The position numbers and the translations under genes were made by a program. Positions 1 to 7,282 of a stretch of DNA of 14,135 bases are shown piece after piece. Source of the DNA: an uncultured Prevotella sp. (GTDB taxonomy: Bacteria > Bacteroidota > Bacteroidia > Bacteroidales > Bacteroidaceae); the NCBI GenBank assembly GCA_900550035.1, contig URQS01000074.1, positions 1 through 14,135 of the forward strand, given 5' to 3'. Numbering within the stretch: the first letter of the stretch is position 1; each line of letters opens with the position of its first letter. The notes under the pieces were generated by a model. That model was given only the letters and a program-made list of their open reading frames with translations. It made no database searches and had not been told where the DNA came from.

Positions 1-127
1 AAGATAAGCGAGTAGACAAGCCACTCAAGGAAAGAGTTCTTGGATCTATGCATAACGAGAAAACTGTGAATTATAGTGTTTTTATTGATACCAGTATCAC
101 TATCAGCCCCGCAAACGCAGCGTTTTT
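1..127. other. Left edge, no supported gene
   Basis: I see no supported gene here. One plus-strand frame is open from the window edge through about base 212, but it runs into the antisense of the next gene and has no recognisable product. Two short palindromes lie at 89-100 (GATAC-CA-GTATC) and 113-125 (AAACGC-A-GCGTTT). They sit just downstream of the minus-strand gene ending at 128 and might contribute to its termination, but both stems are short. Confidence 0.3.
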
Positions 128-892
128 CTATCCGCAGTCGTACTGGCAAATCATCCGCATCAGCTCCTCGTTGGCGCGGTTGTCTACAGCTGCGCTCTTC
201 AGTTCGGAGAGATAATCGAGAGAGGCAGAGCACTCGCCCGTGATGTCTACACCGATCACTCGCTCGTGAGCGTAGATGATACGCAGCACCGCCTGCAACT
301 GCAAGAGAGTCATATCGCCGTTGCTCCAGTCGGTAACGGCATCCTGCTTTCTGAGCACATCCTTGTCGATGGAGATATACACCGGCTCGTGAATCAGACT
401 GCCAGCCTTGGAAGGCCACGCACGATGGTGGTCGATCTCCGACTGACTGTAGAACACGACCTTCTCCCTAAGCGCGTCGGGAATCTGCGCTATCAGTTCG
501 TCGGACGCACCGACAACAATGATATTGCGCACGAACGGGTTGTTACGAAGCACGTCCGACACCCATCCGCCGCAAGACACGACACCATCCCACTGCGGCT
601 GCTGCATATCGGGATGGTGGTCGAACACTATCAACGAGAACGGCTCGCAGAGACGCGACACCCAATACTCCGTGAGATAATGGAAATCGCCAGAATCGAT
701 GAAGTGCAGTGCCTTGGCAGGGTAAGGTGCCAATCGGCGGCGCAGCTCCGCCCTCGCCTCCTCGTCGCAATAGCAGTCAACGCCGCTGATGTCGTGGCAG
801 TCGACGTGCGTGATGCACGGGCTCGAAGCAAACACCTCGTAGTCATACACACCAGTAAAGTTGAGAAGTATTATCGGTTGTTTTGTAATCAT
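128..892 (-). CDS. Arginase-superfamily hydrolase
   Basis: A 254-residue protein of the arginase/agmatinase/formiminoglutamase superfamily, which are cytoplasmic binuclear manganese enzymes that hydrolyse guanidino or related C-N bonds. The metal-binding signatures are present in order: GDFHY at residues 68-72 (for the family GGDH), DHHPD at 91-95 (for DAHxD), SIDKD at 174-178 (for SxDxD) and a Glu at 220 in GVDITGE. The DP that normally follows SxDxD is missing and the protein is shorter than typical arginases (about 300 residues), so the substrate cannot be named. The ATG at 890-892 lies only five bases downstream of a TACCTTTG box, suggesting a leaderless or nearly leaderless mRNA. It is a single gene, divergent from the mntA/hepT pair. 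Family membership is fairly sure; the reaction is not. Confidence 0.8.
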   Translation of the reverse strand: MITKQPIILLNFTGVYDYEVFASSPCITHVDCHDISGVDCYCDEEARAELRRRLAPYPAKALHFIDSGDFHYLTEYWVSRLCEPFSLIVFDHHPDMQQPQWDGVVSCGGWVSDVLRNNPFVRNIIVVGASDELIAQIPDALREKVVFYSQSEIDHHRAWPSKAGSLIHEPVYISIDKDVLRKQDAVTDWSNGDMTLLQLQAVLRIIYAHERVIGVDITGECSASLDYLSELKSAAVDNRANEELMRMICQYDCG

Positions 893-897
893 GGTTG

Positions 898-905
898 CAA
901 AGGTA
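898..905 (-). promoter_or_regulatory. -7 promoter box of the arginase-like gene
   Basis: The plus strand reads CAAAGGTA, so the minus strand carries TACCTTTG, an exact match to the Bacteroidota -7 consensus TAnnTTTG. Only a weak -33 candidate (TTCG at 927-930) lies 21 bases away. Transcription should begin about seven bases downstream, at or inside the start codon. Confidence 0.6.
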
Positions 906-989
906 GGTATTTTTTGAGAAGAAGAGCGAACAGGCTCAAGAATTAAACAACTTTATATATGTCTTAGCCATCGGATTTTTTCAGTTTCC

Positions 990-1020
990 TTTGCCATTTC
1001 GCAGAAAATACCTATTTTTG
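990..1020 (+). promoter_or_regulatory. Promoter of the mntA-hepT operon
   Basis: A complete Bacteroidota promoter: -33 box TTTG at 990-993, 19-base spacer, -7 box TATTTTTG at 1013-1020. It lies 20 bases upstream of the first ATG at 1041 and points into the toxin-antitoxin pair. Confidence 0.75.
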
Positions 1021-1040
1021 TAACATCTAAACGTTTAAAT

Positions 1041-1337
1041 ATGAAAACAACTCAAGAGTACATATCGTTAATCGGTTCGCATGCCGAAGAACTGAAAACA
1101 ATGTTCGGCATAAGATCGTTGCGCATCTTCGGTTCTGTATCTCGAAATGAGCACAAGGAAGGTAGCGATGTGGACGTGTGTGTAGACATGGAACCCAAAG
1201 CCTTCTTGGTTGTTCGACTGAAGCGTTTTCTGGAGAATCTGCTGCAATGCTCTGTAGACGTAGTCAGAATGCACAAGCATATAAATCCGTATTTACTCGA
1301 AGAAATAAACAAAGATGGAATTTACGTTATCCAGTAG
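1041..1337 (+). CDS. mntA: MntA-type nucleotidyltransferase antitoxin
   Basis: A 98-residue minimal nucleotidyltransferase. The GSx10DxD signature is exact: Gly31-Ser32, then ten residues, then Asp43-Val-Asp45, with Asp73 a candidate third carboxylate. In characterised type VII toxin-antitoxin systems this enzyme neutralises its HEPN partner by adding AMP to a tyrosine of the toxin active site. That is family knowledge; here it is inferred from the motif and the partner immediately downstream. The reading frame overlaps the toxin gene by 23 bases, which suggests translational coupling with the antitoxin made first. A well-formed promoter lies directly upstream. The length is normal for the family and all key residues are present. 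Confidence 0.9.
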   Translation: MKTTQEYISLIGSHAEELKTMFGIRSLRIFGSVSRNEHKEGSDVDVCVDMEPKAFLVVRLKRFLENLLQCSVDVVRMHKHINPYLLEEINKDGIYVIQ

Positions 1338-1692
1338 AACGCGCGGTTTGTTAATACAAATACGAGAGGCTATATTTCAGCTGAAAGACTGGAATAAAGG
1401 CATCCATTGTTCTGACGATTATTATTGTTCACCTGACGGCATGAAGAATCTTGCTGCCAGTTGTATGCTGATTGAGGCTATCGGAGAGGGCATAAAACAG
1501 GTTGACAAAGCTACAGAGGGCAAATTGCTGATTGAACGCCCTGAAATTCCGTGGAAAGATGTTATTGGCATCCGCAACCATATCGCTCACGGCTATTTCG
1601 ATATTGACGGTGAAATGGTGCTTGATGTCGTGAAAAACGATTTGGACTCTTTGCTTGAAGCTGTAGAGTTTTTTATAAACTACTCGGCATAA
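1315..1692 (+). CDS. hepT: HepT-type HEPN toxin (DUF86)
   Basis: A 125-residue, mostly helical HEPN-family protein. The ribonuclease signature RX4-6H is Arg87-NHIA-His92, extended to RX4HXY by Tyr94 (RNHIAHGY at residues 87-94). In the HepT/MntA family this tyrosine is the residue AMPylated by the cognate nucleotidyltransferase, and the Arg/His pair cuts RNA in the unmodified toxin. The ATG at 1315 lies inside the end of mntA, the usual overlapping arrangement of this pair. The key residues look intact, so the system may be functional. A strong hairpin follows 40 bases after the stop. Confidence 0.9.
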   Translation: MEFTLSSRTRGLLIQIREAIFQLKDWNKGIHCSDDYYCSPDGMKNLAASCMLIEAIGEGIKQVDKATEGKLLIERPEIPWKDVIGIRNHIAHGYFDIDGEMVLDVVKNDLDSLLEAVEFFINYSA

Positions 1693-1698
1693 CTATTG

Positions 1699-1740
1699 TT
1701 CGGCTGGAAGATAAGCGGCTTCGGCTGGGAGATAGGCTGG
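1699..1740. repeat. Imperfect 21-base tandem repeat
   Basis: Two adjacent 21-base units (1699-1719 and 1720-1740), both starting TTCGGCTGG, match at 17 of 21 positions. The second unit runs into the left arm of the long inverted repeat at 1731-1778. Confidence 0.6.
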
Positions 1741-1778
1741 TAGATTCGCCCCGTTTGCGGCGAATCTACCAGCCTATC
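1731..1778. terminator. Long perfect hairpin between convergent operons
   Basis: The arms 1731-1750 and 1759-1778 are perfect reverse complements over 20 bases, with an 8-base loop (CCGTTTGC). It lies between the stop of hepT (plus) and the end of the uraA-yjbR operon (minus), where a bidirectional terminator is expected. There is no clear T tract on either side, so a processing site or a mobile REP-like palindrome is also possible. Confidence 0.55.
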
Positions 1779-1873
1779 CTATTGTTGTGTATCAAGAAGT
1801 TACGGCTGTAAAAGCCGGGAAACTGGCAGATGGGAGATAAAAATACGAACTATTATATAGTACGTAATATCAT

Positions 1874-2242
1874 CTACTCGTACTTCACTCTCACCGCCTT
1901 CGGCAGTTTGCTGACGATAAGCCGGTACGACTCGGTTATCAACGCTGTGACGAGGTCGGTGTCGAGCAGTTCGTAATACACGTCGCTCCAGTGTTTCTTG
2001 TTCCAATGGAAGGCAGGAGTGACGGCGCCGTAGCGGTCGCGCAGTTCTTCGTTGCGGTCGGGCCGCAGCTTGCAGGCGAAGCGCGACGTGCTGCCGCACA
2101 CGTCGCACTTGCCGTCACCGAGCCAAAGACACAGGAATATCTTGCCCTCAACACGGAAAGTGATGTTGTCGTCGCCGAACGGCTGGTCTTCAGTCACGCC
2201 ATGCAGCGACAACGTAAAATCTCTCACTTGCTCAATGTTCAT
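1874..2242 (-). CDS. MmcQ/YjbR-family protein (first copy)
   Basis: A 122-residue protein of the MmcQ/YjbR family, small cytoplasmic proteins with a CyaY-like or double-wing DNA-binding-like fold and no firmly assigned reaction. Typical features are the N-terminal helix MNIEQVRDF, the segment FRVEGKIFLCLW (residues 29-40), KLRPDRNEELR and the signature KKHWSDV (82-88). It carries a cysteine-containing insert (Cys46, Cys49, Cys57; CDVCG) that the second copy at 13587-13937 lacks. The gene begins nine bases after the permease stop, so the two are almost certainly cotranscribed. The family is recognised with confidence; the function is unknown. Confidence 0.85.
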   Translation of the reverse strand: MNIEQVRDFTLSLHGVTEDQPFGDDNITFRVEGKIFLCLWLGDGKCDVCGSTSRFACKLRPDRNEELRDRYGAVTPAFHWNKKHWSDVYYELLDTDLVTALITESYRLIVSKLPKAVRVKYE

Positions 2243-2251
2243 ACAAACCGA

Positions 2252-3583
2252 TTACTTTCTATATTTCTTCTCCTTACCGTTGAAGCTCTTCACCTTCATG
2301 CCGAGCTGATCGGGAAGGATAGCGTTGAGGAAGATGCCGACGAGAGCAGCGAGAGCCAGACCGGAGAAGGCTACCGAACCGATCTTAACGCCACCATCCG
2401 TGCCATACTGCACGCCGATAGACACAACCATGATGAGCGCAGCTACGAACACGTTGCGCGACGACGAGAAGTCGACCGATGTCTCGACGAGGTTGCGCAC
2501 ACCTACAGCCGAAATCATACCATAGAGAATGAGGCTCACACCGCCGATTGTAGCGGCTGGCATCAGACCGATGAGGCAGGCAAACTTAGGGCAGAAGCTG
2601 AGCACGATGGCGAAGCAGGCTGCAAGGCGGATGACAGCCGGATCGAACACCTTGGTGAGGTTGAGCACACCGGTGTTCTCGCCGTATGTAGTGTTGGCAG
2701 GAGCGCCGAACACAGAGGCGAGAAACGTAGCAAGTCCGTCGCCGCAGAGTGTGCGATGCAAGCCCGGCTCCTTGATGAAGTTCTTGCCCACGGTGCTCTG
2801 GATGGCACACATATCACCGATATGCTCCATGATTGTGGCGAAGGCGATAGGGAAAATGGCGATTATCGATGTCACGACAAGGTCGAAGTTGGGGTCTTTC
2901 ATTACAGAGATAGCCGTGCGATCCATATCTATGGGCAGACCAATCCACGCAGCCTCATCAAGTTTCGAGAAGTCGACCTCACCCAACGCAGCAGCCAAAG
3001 CATACGAACCCACGACACCGAGCAGGATAGGCACAATCTTGATGATGCCCTTGCCCCAAATAGACGTGCCGATGACGATAGCAATGGCTGTAACGGCAAG
3101 CAGCCAGTTCTGCTGGCAGTTGCCGATTGCCGAGCCGGAGAGCGTAAGACCGATAGCGATGACCATCGGACCGGTAACTACCGGCGGGAAAAAGCGCATC
3201 ACCTTCTCCGTGCCGAACATCTTCAGCAGGAACGCCATCACGAAATAGAGCAACGACGCAGCAGCAACGCCAATGCAGGCGTAGTTGAGCGCAACCTCGT
3301 CGGTTAAGCCCTGCGCCACGCATAGTTGCTTTACGGATGCGTAGCCTCCAAGGAATGCGAAGCTGGAACCAAGGAATGCGGGCACTTGCAGTTTGGAAAC
3401 AAGATGGAAGATAAGCGTGCCGATACCAGCGAAGAGCAACGTGGCACTAACATCAAGCCCTGTGATGAGCGGAACGAGAATGGTGGCTCCGAACATGGCA
3501 AACAGATGCTGGATGCCGAGAACTACAAATTTGGGCTTGCCCAGTTGGCGGGCATCATATATGCCCAGGTTGTCTGTGTTCAT
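2252..3583 (-). CDS. uraA: Uracil/xanthine permease (NCS2 family)
   Basis: A 443-residue integral inner-membrane nucleobase transporter of the NCS2 (nucleobase:cation symporter-2) family. It has a dozen or more hydrophobic segments, in keeping with the family's 14-TM fold. Family landmarks are GIQH (residues 23-26) in the first membrane segment, MEHIGD (252-257) containing the substrate-site Glu253, and TTYGENTGV (298-306) containing Glu302, equivalent to the two essential glutamates of E. coli UraA. The sequence resembles uracil permeases more than the longer xanthine/urate carriers, so uracil uptake driven by protons is the best guess. Its promoter box lies within an unusual inverted repeat upstream (3629-3690). 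It heads a two-gene operon with the YjbR-like gene. Confidence 0.9.
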   Translation of the reverse strand: MNTDNLGIYDARQLGKPKFVVLGIQHLFAMFGATILVPLITGLDVSATLLFAGIGTLIFHLVSKLQVPAFLGSSFAFLGGYASVKQLCVAQGLTDEVALNYACIGVAAASLLYFVMAFLLKMFGTEKVMRFFPPVVTGPMVIAIGLTLSGSAIGNCQQNWLLAVTAIAIVIGTSIWGKGIIKIVPILLGVVGSYALAAALGEVDFSKLDEAAWIGLPIDMDRTAISVMKDPNFDLVVTSIIAIFPIAFATIMEHIGDMCAIQSTVGKNFIKEPGLHRTLCGDGLATFLASVFGAPANTTYGENTGVLNLTKVFDPAVIRLAACFAIVLSFCPKFACLIGLMPAATIGGVSLILYGMISAVGVRNLVETSVDFSSSRNVFVAALIMVVSIGVQYGTDGGVKIGSVAFSGLALAALVGIFLNAILPDQLGMKVKSFNGKEKKYRK

Positions 3584-3628
3584 AACTTTCTAATAGTTGG
3601 TTTATTGAAATAATATCCTATTTATTGT

Positions 3629-3690
3629 ACAAAGTTAGTATAAAACCATTAGAATGAAGAAAATTTACTCTGGTTTTACACTAACTTTGC
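3629..3690. repeat. Inverted repeat carrying two divergent -7 boxes
   Basis: The arms 3629-3648 and 3671-3690 match as reverse complements at 18 of 20 positions, separated by 22 bases. Each arm holds a TAACTTTG box: one on the minus strand (3630-3637), driving uraA about 46 bases upstream of its ATG, and one on the plus strand (3682-3689), pointing away. The -33 regions of both would fall in the same central spacer. It could be a symmetric divergent promoter or operator, or a hairpin ending the preceding minus-strand operon. Confidence 0.6.
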
Positions 3691-3702
3691 ACCAAAACAC
3701 GG

Positions 3703-3750
3703 ATGTCAGAGATCGCCAAGTTCGTCATAGACTATATCATTTATATTTAG
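3703..3750 (+). pseudogene. 15-codon orphan reading frame behind the divergent promoter
   Basis: The ATG at 3703 opens a frame of 15 codons (MSEIAKFVIDYIIYI) ending at TAG 3748-3750. It starts 13 bases after the plus-strand TAACTTTG box and runs convergently into the last bases of the transpeptidase-like gene. It may be the truncated start of a gene once divergent from uraA, a small peptide gene, or chance. I do not recognise the sequence. Confidence 0.25.
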
Positions 3751-4387
3751 CATAAAGCATAACAGGTCTTTGTTTAGAAGCTCCACGATATATCTCCATC
3801 ACTTTAGTCACACAATCTCTCGATACCGTAAAGCAGCCACGGCTCTCGGAACCTATCGGGATATACTCCCTATCGCCCGAAAATCTCGTCACCTTTCCCG
3901 CCGAATGAATCAAGATACCACGAGTCTCGGCAAGATAGTTGGTCTTGTCAAGCCCACGAAGACGGATGCTCTTCTTAAACTTTCTTCCCTTTCCTACCAT
4001 CACATATCGTCCAAGACTGGAGCAGCCGCTACCGACCTCATTGCTGAACTTCGGAGTGGCATCCGTGTTCCCCTTGCCACTGCCGTGCATACAATAGCTG
4101 CTCAACACACGCTTTCCATGCTGCAAATCGTAGATGAAGAACCGCTTCTTGCCCGATGGAATGGAGAAATCCACCAAAATATAATAGTCCGTGCTATACC
4201 CTCGTCGCTCGCAATAGTCTCGTACTTGCGAGAGATTCTCGCAATCCACCTTGCCATACCATTCCTTGGCATCTACGTAATTCTTATACAATGGCTTAGT
4301 GTACCTGTTATAAATGGGAGGCACCAAAGGGATGCTAACAATCAGCAGCAATATGACAACCAGCAATATGATATATATCTTGTTCAT
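3737..4387 (-). CDS. L,D-transpeptidase-like murein protein (YkuD_2 type)
   Basis: A 216-residue protein with one N-terminal hydrophobic anchor (residues 4-24) and a periplasmic domain resembling the murein L,D-transpeptidase YkuD_2 family. Visible landmarks are SSLGRYVMVG (123-132), LRGLDKTN (143-150), GILIHSAGK with His161 (157-165), and SRGC with the presumed nucleophile Cys185 (182-185). Together they reproduce the usual order SSLG...GL...RGIVIH...S.GC. Members are thought to crosslink or modify peptidoglycan; the exact reaction here is inferred. It starts 20 bases after the preceding membrane-protein gene, so the two are probably one operon. The His-Ser-Gly-Cys catalytic set looks intact. 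Confidence 0.8.
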   Translation of the reverse strand: MNKIYIILLVVILLLIVSIPLVPPIYNRYTKPLYKNYVDAKEWYGKVDCENLSQVRDYCERRGYSTDYYILVDFSIPSGKKRFFIYDLQHGKRVLSSYCMHGSGKGNTDATPKFSNEVGSGCSSLGRYVMVGKGRKFKKSIRLRGLDKTNYLAETRGILIHSAGKVTRFSGDREYIPIGSESRGCFTVSRDCVTKVMEIYRGASKQRPVMLYAKYK

Positions 4388-4407
4388 CGTTCTCTTGTAT
4401 GTTTGGT

Positions 4408-5748
4408 TTATGAAATGTCATCCTTCAATTTAATTTGTCTCTTTGTTATTGCGAATAATATCCAACTGAAAAGCGCGCTGGTCAAGATAGGCGCACAATA
4501 GACGATGAAGTTCGTTGCACAAAACCCTATGCCAGTAACCCATGATAAGTATTGAGTGTTTTTTACCAAAATCGATGCACATTCTTCCGTAGATATACCG
4601 ATAAATCGTCCCCATACTAAAGTTGTTGCCAAGGCATTCATTATCAGCCATGCAAGACAAACATAGTATAGACGTCTATATTTGGCTTTTTTATACAACG
4701 GCGACCGTTCTTTAAGTTCGCCCATTCCCTTCCACAACCTTATGAAAGCAGGCAGAGCGAAGATTACGGGGAACAGCCATGCCAAGTAAACGAATATCAC
4801 TATAAATGCAGCGTTGTACGAAATATCAAGCATAACAGCTAAGTCGGCATTGATGGCACACAACAAGACATACAGATAGTACATATATGACGTTGGAATA
4901 GTGAGTATCATATTCGTTTGAACACCGAGACGTATTACATATACGACAATGAAGACCAATCCTACACACATCACCAACGTCTTCTTCTTCAACCATGGAT
5001 ACACGGTTAGACCAATACTTGTGATAGACAGCATAACACTACTGCCCCACATGGTGTCTTCTGCATGGAATGGGCTAAGGAATATATATCCTTCGTTTTC
5101 TACCACCATGTGGAAAGCCGGCATTTCCACACCATCTAATCCAGCATTAAGAATCCCATAAAGAAGGATAGCCGCAAGACAAATGGCTATCGGAGCCAAC
5201 ACGTAGTTGCACCGCCATACCAAGATGATGCTTGCGGCAATGGAAAATGCGCAACATATTGCCATTTGGATCGGGAATGACCAATAAAACAACAATGCAA
5301 GTAGAAGCAAGATGATTCCCCAAACGATTATCCACCCAAAAGGCAAGATAAGGAGGTAAATACTCCAACCGACAGAAGATATCCAGTCTTGCACCTTCCT
5401 AATGGCATCATTGTCATCAACTTTAGTATAATAGTCGGTATTCTTTTCAAGATATTCTCTTACTATTCTGCGTTTTACCAGTTCTTTCTTCAGCGAGTTG
5501 CCCTTTACTTTTTCCAGTTCGGGCGCAACAGCCTCAATAGCCTCTTCCATTTGTTTTTTGCGCTGTGCATCTCTTTTGCCGAGCATCTTATGTTGTTTCA
5601 CAAACAATGCTGCAATAGAAAAGCCACCGATACCTGCGGCCACAATCAGCCATTTCCAATTAATGTATTGGAAACCGTTGAAGCAATACCACCATATAAT
5701 TACCGCAAAGCAAACCCATGGCAAGGCGATTCTAATAAATTTCTGCAT
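4408..5748 (-). CDS. Polytopic membrane protein of unknown function
   Basis: A 446-residue integral membrane protein I do not recognise. Two membrane segments (about residues 5-24 and 32-50) are followed by a charged, helical, probably cytoplasmic region (51-125) rich in Lys and Glu. Eight to ten more hydrophobic segments run to the C-terminus (about 126-160, 162-182, 186-204, 235-255, 258-278, 285-310, 312-338, 360-382, 405-435). There are no obvious catalytic motifs. It lies 20 bases upstream of the L,D-transpeptidase-like gene, so an envelope or peptidoglycan role is suggested by context only. The ATG at 5746-5748 follows a poor promoter-like TAATGTTG (minus strand of 5757-5764) and the terminator of the upstream gene, so it probably has its own promoter. 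Confidence 0.75.
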   Translation of the reverse strand: MQKFIRIALPWVCFAVIIWWYCFNGFQYINWKWLIVAAGIGGFSIAALFVKQHKMLGKRDAQRKKQMEEAIEAVAPELEKVKGNSLKKELVKRRIVREYLEKNTDYYTKVDDNDAIRKVQDWISSVGWSIYLLILPFGWIIVWGIILLLLALLFYWSFPIQMAICCAFSIAASIILVWRCNYVLAPIAICLAAILLYGILNAGLDGVEMPAFHMVVENEGYIFLSPFHAEDTMWGSSVMLSITSIGLTVYPWLKKKTLVMCVGLVFIVVYVIRLGVQTNMILTIPTSYMYYLYVLLCAINADLAVMLDISYNAAFIVIFVYLAWLFPVIFALPAFIRLWKGMGELKERSPLYKKAKYRRLYYVCLAWLIMNALATTLVWGRFIGISTEECASILVKNTQYLSWVTGIGFCATNFIVYCAPILTSALFSWILFAITKRQIKLKDDIS

Positions 5749-5770
5749 ATGACACTCAACATTAATGTAT

Positions 5771-5825
5771 TAAAAAACTAAAGCCCACATGGCGACACTC
5801 AAAAGAGTAGCCTCATGTAGGCTTT
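5771..5825 (-). terminator. Rho-independent terminator of the small secreted-protein gene
   Basis: On the minus strand, AAAGCCTACATG pairs with CATGTGGGCTTT (arms 5814-5825 and 5780-5791, one mismatch). The inner stem is capped by ACTC-AAAA-GAGT, and a run of six T follows within AGTTTTTTAA. It lies seven bases after the stop of the gene ending at 5832. Confidence 0.8.
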
Positions 5826-5831
5826 GTCTGC

Positions 5832-6176
5832 TTACTGCTTTGTTACAGTAGCCTTGCGCGTGTCTACGCTGAACGTACCAAACGAAGTCTGCACCTTGTA
5901 CACGCCATTCTTTACTGCAACGAGCTTGGCAGTCATACCCATGAAAGAGAAGCTTCCGTCTTCATTCTTGTTGATGTTGTAACGGCCGAGAGGGGTGTTC
6001 ACCACGATATGGCTCTTGGTCACTTCCACCACCCCATAAGTAGTGCCCGAAGGAGCATCCTTCACCTTCTGAACCACTTCCTTGGCAGCAGTCTGTACAT
6101 TGTCGTTACTACCCTTTGCAAAACTTGCTGTGCTGGTTGCTACAACCATCAGCAGCATAATCATTAACTTCTTCAT
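5832..6176 (-). CDS. Small secreted protein, unknown function
   Basis: A 114-residue protein with a clear Sec signal peptide: MKK, a hydrophobic core (residues 4-16) and a likely signal peptidase I site after TASFA at residue 20. The mature part of about 94 residues is polar and rich in beta-prone Thr and Val stretches, with two similar strands, YGVVEVTKSHIVVNTPLGRY and VYKVQTSFGTFSV. No cysteines or lipobox were seen. I do not recognise a family; a small periplasmic or surface protein is the most that can be said. It is a single-gene unit with its own promoter (6219-6250) and terminator. Confidence 0.75.
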   Translation of the reverse strand: MKKLMIMLLMVVATSTASFAKGSNDNVQTAAKEVVQKVKDAPSGTTYGVVEVTKSHIVVNTPLGRYNINKNEDGSFSFMGMTAKLVAVKNGVYKVQTSFGTFSVDTRKATVTKQ

Positions 6177-6218
6177 TGTCTTCTATTGTTTTTTAACGGT
6201 TTTGTCTTATTGACAATG

Positions 6219-6250
6219 CAAAGGTAGTGTGGCTTTCCTGAACCGAGAAA
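6219..6250 (-). promoter_or_regulatory. Promoter of the small secreted-protein gene
   Basis: The minus strand carries the -7 box TACCTTTG (6219-6226), and a TTTC -33-like box (6247-6250) lies 20 bases further upstream. The start codon is 43 bases downstream of the -7 box. Confidence 0.7.
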
Positions 6251-6301
6251 CTTTCCGAGGTGACTTGTACAAGATGCTGGGTTTATTGTATATCTTGGCA
6301 A

Positions 6302-7282
6302 TTATCGCTTTCTAAGCACCAGCCAAGGAGCTACAGCGTGGTGCTTATCCGTACGATACTTTGCGGCTTTCTCCGTGAAGTATGGGGTTCCGTCGGGAGC
6401 ACGATAGAAACCGCTCTCGTTGCCACCTGTGAGGTATATGGCATCCACATAGCCAAACTCACGCAAGGCATCGGCGAAGTCCCACAGTGTTTCGGGGTGA
6501 GAGGTCTCGATGATGCAAAGGCGGTCGTCCGTGGTACGTGCAAGGGCTTTGCGCTCCACCTTGCCATGCAGGAAGAAACGCTGAGGCAGTTCGCCGTTGG
6601 ACACAAGCACAAACTGGCGGAAGTAAGAGCCGTCACGCTCTACCATGTGCTCGCACATATCGTCAAAACGAGATATGCCGATGACCATATTGCCCTTGGC
6701 TATGGCGCAATAGCCAAGACGCGACACATCGCTCCGTTTCTGCTCGCCGTCGACAACCAACGAGCCGAGATACTTGCCCATGGCGGTATAGTCGGCAGTA
6801 CGGGTGTACATCAGCACACTATGGTCGGCGGTGTCGGGTTCCACAAATGTTAGTTCTGCCTTCACGTTGTGCAACTCGTAGATGTTAAGCGCAACACCGA
6901 GCACAGAGTCGGTTCTAAAAACTACTGCCGACGACTCGTTTTGCGCCTTCATATCGTCTAACTTCTTGATATTTTCTTTCGGCGATACCGAAATACTCAC
7001 ACCTATATTATAATAGTAGTTGTAGAGGCGTATGACTTTGTAGCAGCCAAATACAAGCACCACGGTTGCCACAAACCACATGATAGCCAAACTCCACTTC
7101 GGCTGCCCACCTCGCTTTTTGATGGAATCCGACGAAGTGTTGTGCTCCATTTCGCCACTACTCTCTATAATAATCGTGGGTTCGTCGAGAAGCTCTTGTG
7201 AAGAAGTGCTGTTATCATCATTCTCTATCGCGAAAATAGGCTTCTCCTGTATGTCGTTACCTTCTGTATATTTCATAATCAT
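6302..7282 (-). CDS. Membrane-anchored phosphodiester-glycosidase-like protein
   Basis: A 326-residue protein with an acidic, low-complexity N-terminal cytoplasmic stretch (1-60), one membrane segment (about 63-84) and an extracytoplasmic domain (100-326). The C-terminal part resembles the phosphodiester glycosidase (NAGPA) fold: SRLGYCAIAKGNMVIGIS (187-204), YFRQFVLVSNGEL (220-232), ALARTTDDRLCIIETSH (246-262), and AIYLTGGN (281-288) in place of the family's LDGGGS-like motif. Substrate unknown. The ATG at 7280-7282 directly abuts the TAA of the LytTR gene, so translation is probably coupled; an in-frame ATG two codons on (7274-7276) is an alternative start. Family assignment is moderate. 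Confidence 0.65.
   Translation of the reverse strand: MIMKYTEGNDIQEKPIFAIENDDNSTSSQELLDEPTIIIESSGEMEHNTSSDSIKKRGGQPKWSLAIMWFVATVVLVFGCYKVIRLYNYYYNIGVSISVSPKENIKKLDDMKAQNESSAVVFRTDSVLGVALNIYELHNVKAELTFVEPDTADHSVLMYTRTADYTAMGKYLGSLVVDGEQKRSDVSRLGYCAIAKGNMVIGISRFDDMCEHMVERDGSYFRQFVLVSNGELPQRFFLHGKVERKALARTTDDRLCIIETSHPETLWDFADALREFGYVDAIYLTGGNESGFYRAPDGTPYFTEKAAKYRTDKHHAVAPWLVLRKR

Noticed and set aside
266..946. A 226-codon plus-strand frame
   Set aside because: It is antisense to the arginase-superfamily gene, whose metal-binding motifs are intact on the minus strand; the plus frame shows no recognisable domain.
1991..3307. A 438-codon plus-strand open frame
   Set aside because: It lies antisense to the clearly recognisable uracil permease and YjbR genes. 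Its product is low-complexity His/Arg/Glu-rich with no family features, which is a shadow of a GC-rich gene.
3629..3690. Invertible, phase-variable promoter as seen in Bacteroides capsule loci
   Set aside because: The promoter boxes lie inside the repeat arms, not between them, so inversion of the 22-base spacer would leave both promoters in place. No invertase gene is visible.
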